Below the pieces are notes generated by a model. It saw only the letters and a list, made by a program, of their open reading frames with translations. It was not told the DNA's origin and did not search any database. Below, piece by piece: positions 6,038 to 7,616 of a DNA stretch of 7,616 nucleotides. Both the position numbers and the translations under genes were made by a program. The stretch comes from Candidatus Latescibacterota bacterium (GTDB lineage Bacteria > Latescibacterota > Latescibacteria > Latescibacterales > Latescibacteraceae), in assembly GCA_018656855.1 (NCBI GenBank), contig JABHYP010000582.1:1-7616 (forward strand), read 5' to 3'. Positions within the stretch are counted from its first letter, which is position 1; each line of letters opens with the position of its first letter.

Positions 6038-7297
6038 ATGAAAAAATTTCTCATTATACTCGGAGTAATATTAATAAGTACTCTCAGCTTCGGTTTGCTG
6101 AAATTAAAGAACGGAGCTAATATCAGAAGCAGTTTCGAGTATGCAGAAATATCGAGAGGAGATCTCGAAAACGTGATTTCCAGCACCGGTACGCTCGAAC
6201 CTGTCGGAACGATCGAAGTCGGAACCCAGGTCTCCGGAATTATCGACAGGGTTTACGTTGACTTTAATGATACTGTGCAGAAAGGTCAAATTCTGGCAGT
6301 TCTTGACACTACGTTTCTGGCTGCATCGGTTCGGGATGCTAATGCTGGAATTGTAAAGGCTCAAGCGCAATACGAGCAATCGGTAAAGGAATACGAACGC
6401 AACAGGGAGCTTTACGAAAAAAACTTTATTTCCGAATTTGATCTGATTACTATCGAAACCAGCATGAAAATAAACAATGCGAACCTGCTGTCCGCACAAA
6501 CTGCTCTGGAGCGTGCACAAACCCATTTTGACTATGCGATAATCCGTTCACCGATTTCAGGAAAGGTTATTTTCAGAAACGTAGAAGAAGGTCAGACAGT
6601 TGCTGCAAGTTTCCAAACGCCTACCCTTTTTGTTATTGCAGAAGATTTATCACAAATGGAAATCCATGCACTTGTTGATGAAAGTGACATAGGACAGGTC
6701 GAACAGGATCAACCGGTACGTTTCACAGTGGAAGCATATTTTGATGAAACGTTTTATGGAACCGTCCGTGAAATCTGGCTTCAACCGGAAACAATTCAGA
6801 ATGTGGTCAATTACACGGTGGTTGTTGATGCCGATAATAGTGAAGGTCTTCTGCTTCCCGGAATGACTGCAACTGTCGACTTTTTCATTGAACGAAAAGA
6901 AAATGTATTCCTCGTTCCAAACGCGGCGCTCAGTCTCCAGCCGACACAAGTGATGATTGAAGAAATTCGCCAGAATATTAAGGAGCATGGTTCAACTCGT
7001 CCAGATGATGAAAAAATAAATAAGAATTTCAAGGGCGAAAGGAATCAAGCGCGGAATGTTCAAAATAATGAGACTCAGGAAAATATTGCACGGCTCTGGA
7101 TTCAGGATGATGACGGCAAAATCAATGTCTCACCGGTGGTTGTCGGATCTACTGACGGCCGTATGACCGAAATCGCCGCGAATGATAAGATCTATGAAGG
7201 GATGCAGGTCATCTCTGGCACAGGACAAAAAAGCGAAAAAAATAACAGTTCGAATAATATGCAGAATATGAAAATGATGGGAAGGATGTTAAGGTAA
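6038..7297 (+). CDS. MacA/HlyD-type periplasmic adaptor subunit of an ABC efflux system
   Basis: This 419-aa membrane fusion protein links an inner-membrane ABC transporter to an outer-membrane channel. Residues 4-22 form an N-terminal membrane anchor. The two lipoyl half-motifs are at about 57-90 (VGTQVSGIIDRVYVDFNDTV, then QKGQILAVLD) and about 167-188 (AIIRSPISGKVIFRNVEEGQ). They flank an alpha-helical hairpin (about 95-165) with the usual NRELYEKNFIS turn. The beta-barrel covers about 205-285 (GLLLPGMTATVDF near its end), and a membrane-proximal domain runs to about 395. A charged, Asn/Gln-rich insertion lies at about 303-350, and the tail after 396 is rich in Asn and Met. GAGG at 6024-6027 serves as ribosome binding site. 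The ATPase gene starts 5 nt after the stop, so the two are co-translated. The substrate is unknown; macrolides, peptides or lipids are all known for relatives. Confidence 0.93.
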   Translation: MKKFLIILGVILISTLSFGLLKLKNGANIRSSFEYAEISRGDLENVISSTGTLEPVGTIEVGTQVSGIIDRVYVDFNDTVQKGQILAVLDTTFLAASVRDANAGIVKAQAQYEQSVKEYERNRELYEKNFISEFDLITIETSMKINNANLLSAQTALERAQTHFDYAIIRSPISGKVIFRNVEEGQTVAASFQTPTLFVIAEDLSQMEIHALVDESDIGQVEQDQPVRFTVEAYFDETFYGTVREIWLQPETIQNVVNYTVVVDADNSEGLLLPGMTATVDFFIERKENVFLVPNAALSLQPTQVMIEEIRQNIKEHGSTRPDDEKINKNFKGERNQARNVQNNETQENIARLWIQDDDGKINVSPVVVGSTDGRMTEIAANDKIYEGMQVISGTGQKSEKNNSSNNMQNMKMMGRMLR

Positions 7298-7302
7298 TTA
7301 CT

Positions 7303-7616
7303 ATGACTACGGTAATTCAAACAAAAAATATTACTAAGACCTATCTCATGGGTGATGTCAGGGTAAACGCGCTCAGGGGAGTTGATCTGATAGTGCGAAG
7401 TGGTGAATTCATTGCAATCATGGGCGCCTCGGGTTCAGGTAAGTCAACGTTGATGAATGTACTCGGCTGCCTGGATAAGCCGACATCCGGGGACTACTAT
7501 CTTGATGGTATCAATGTGAACGAGCTCAGCAGGAATGAATATGCGGACATCCGCAACCAGAAAATCGGATTTGTCTTCCAGGTATTTAACCTGTTACCTC
7601 GTACCTCCGCACTGGA
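7303..7616 (+). CDS. MacB-type ABC transporter ATP-binding protein (5' part, cut by the window end)
   Basis: The 104 visible residues start MTTVIQTKNITKTYLMG and continue with NALRGVDL (22-29), Walker A GASGSGKST (41-49), LGCLDKPTSG (54-63) and the Q-loop in GFVFQVFNLLPRTSAL (Gln93). This is the typical N-terminal half of the LolD/MacB ATPase group. The Q-loop is followed by Val where many relatives have a second Gln. The signature motif, Walker B and any fused membrane domain lie beyond the window, so it cannot be seen whether this is a full MacB fusion or a separate ATPase with a permease gene after it. AAGG at 7291-7294, inside the end of the adaptor gene, is its ribosome binding site. Confidence 0.93.
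   Translation, partial: MTTVIQTKNITKTYLMGDVRVNALRGVDLIVRSGEFIAIMGASGSGKSTLMNVLGCLDKPTSGDYYLDGINVNELSRNEYADIRNQKIGFVFQVFNLLPRTSAL

Overview
The window reads as one signalling and export locus of a Gram-negative bacterium with moderately AT-rich DNA. The evidence for the Gram-negative assignment is a periplasmic adaptor with a MacB-type ABC ATPase, a secreted protein with a signal peptide, and sigma-54 regulation. The DISM-type kinase and the DUF6515-like protein would fit the FCB superphylum or a deltaproteobacterial-type lineage, but I cannot place the organism from this sequence. All supported genes lie on the + strand.

Layout. (1) Positions 1-242 are a leader without a convincing gene. (2) Positions 243-3859 hold a two-gene regulatory operon: a 7TM-DISM sensor histidine kinase, then an NtrC-type sigma-54-dependent response regulator whose ribosome binding site overlaps the kinase stop codon. 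(3) Positions 3860-5472 hold a second transcription unit: an upstream activator-like site, a textbook -24/-12 promoter, two micro-genes (36 and 27 codons), a 111-aa protein of unknown function, a secreted 191-aa DUF6515-like protein, and a strong intrinsic terminator. (4) Positions 5473-5711 are gene-free. (5) From 5712 to the end is a third unit: a copy of the same activator-like site, a second -24/-12 promoter, a 34-codon micro-gene, a MacA/HlyD-type adaptor, and the start of a MacB-type ABC ATPase cut by the window edge.

The main result is that the parts fit together as one circuit. Both downstream units carry the same 16-bp element (AAAAATGCATCACCCT). In both, its TGCATCA core begins exactly 86 bp upstream of the -24 GG of a sigma-54 promoter. 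The obvious activator, an NtrC-family regulator with intact receiver, GAFTGA loop and Fis-type HTH, is encoded immediately upstream. Both units begin with micro-genes that are missing from routine gene calls. Two of these, one per unit, are clear paralogues sharing LVW and PLIINSV motifs while differing at synonymous codon positions. I infer that a 7TM-DISM kinase/NtrC regulator controls an envelope response made of membrane micropeptides, a secreted beta-rich protein and a MacAB-like exporter. The signal, the micropeptide function and the exported substrate cannot be read from the sequence.
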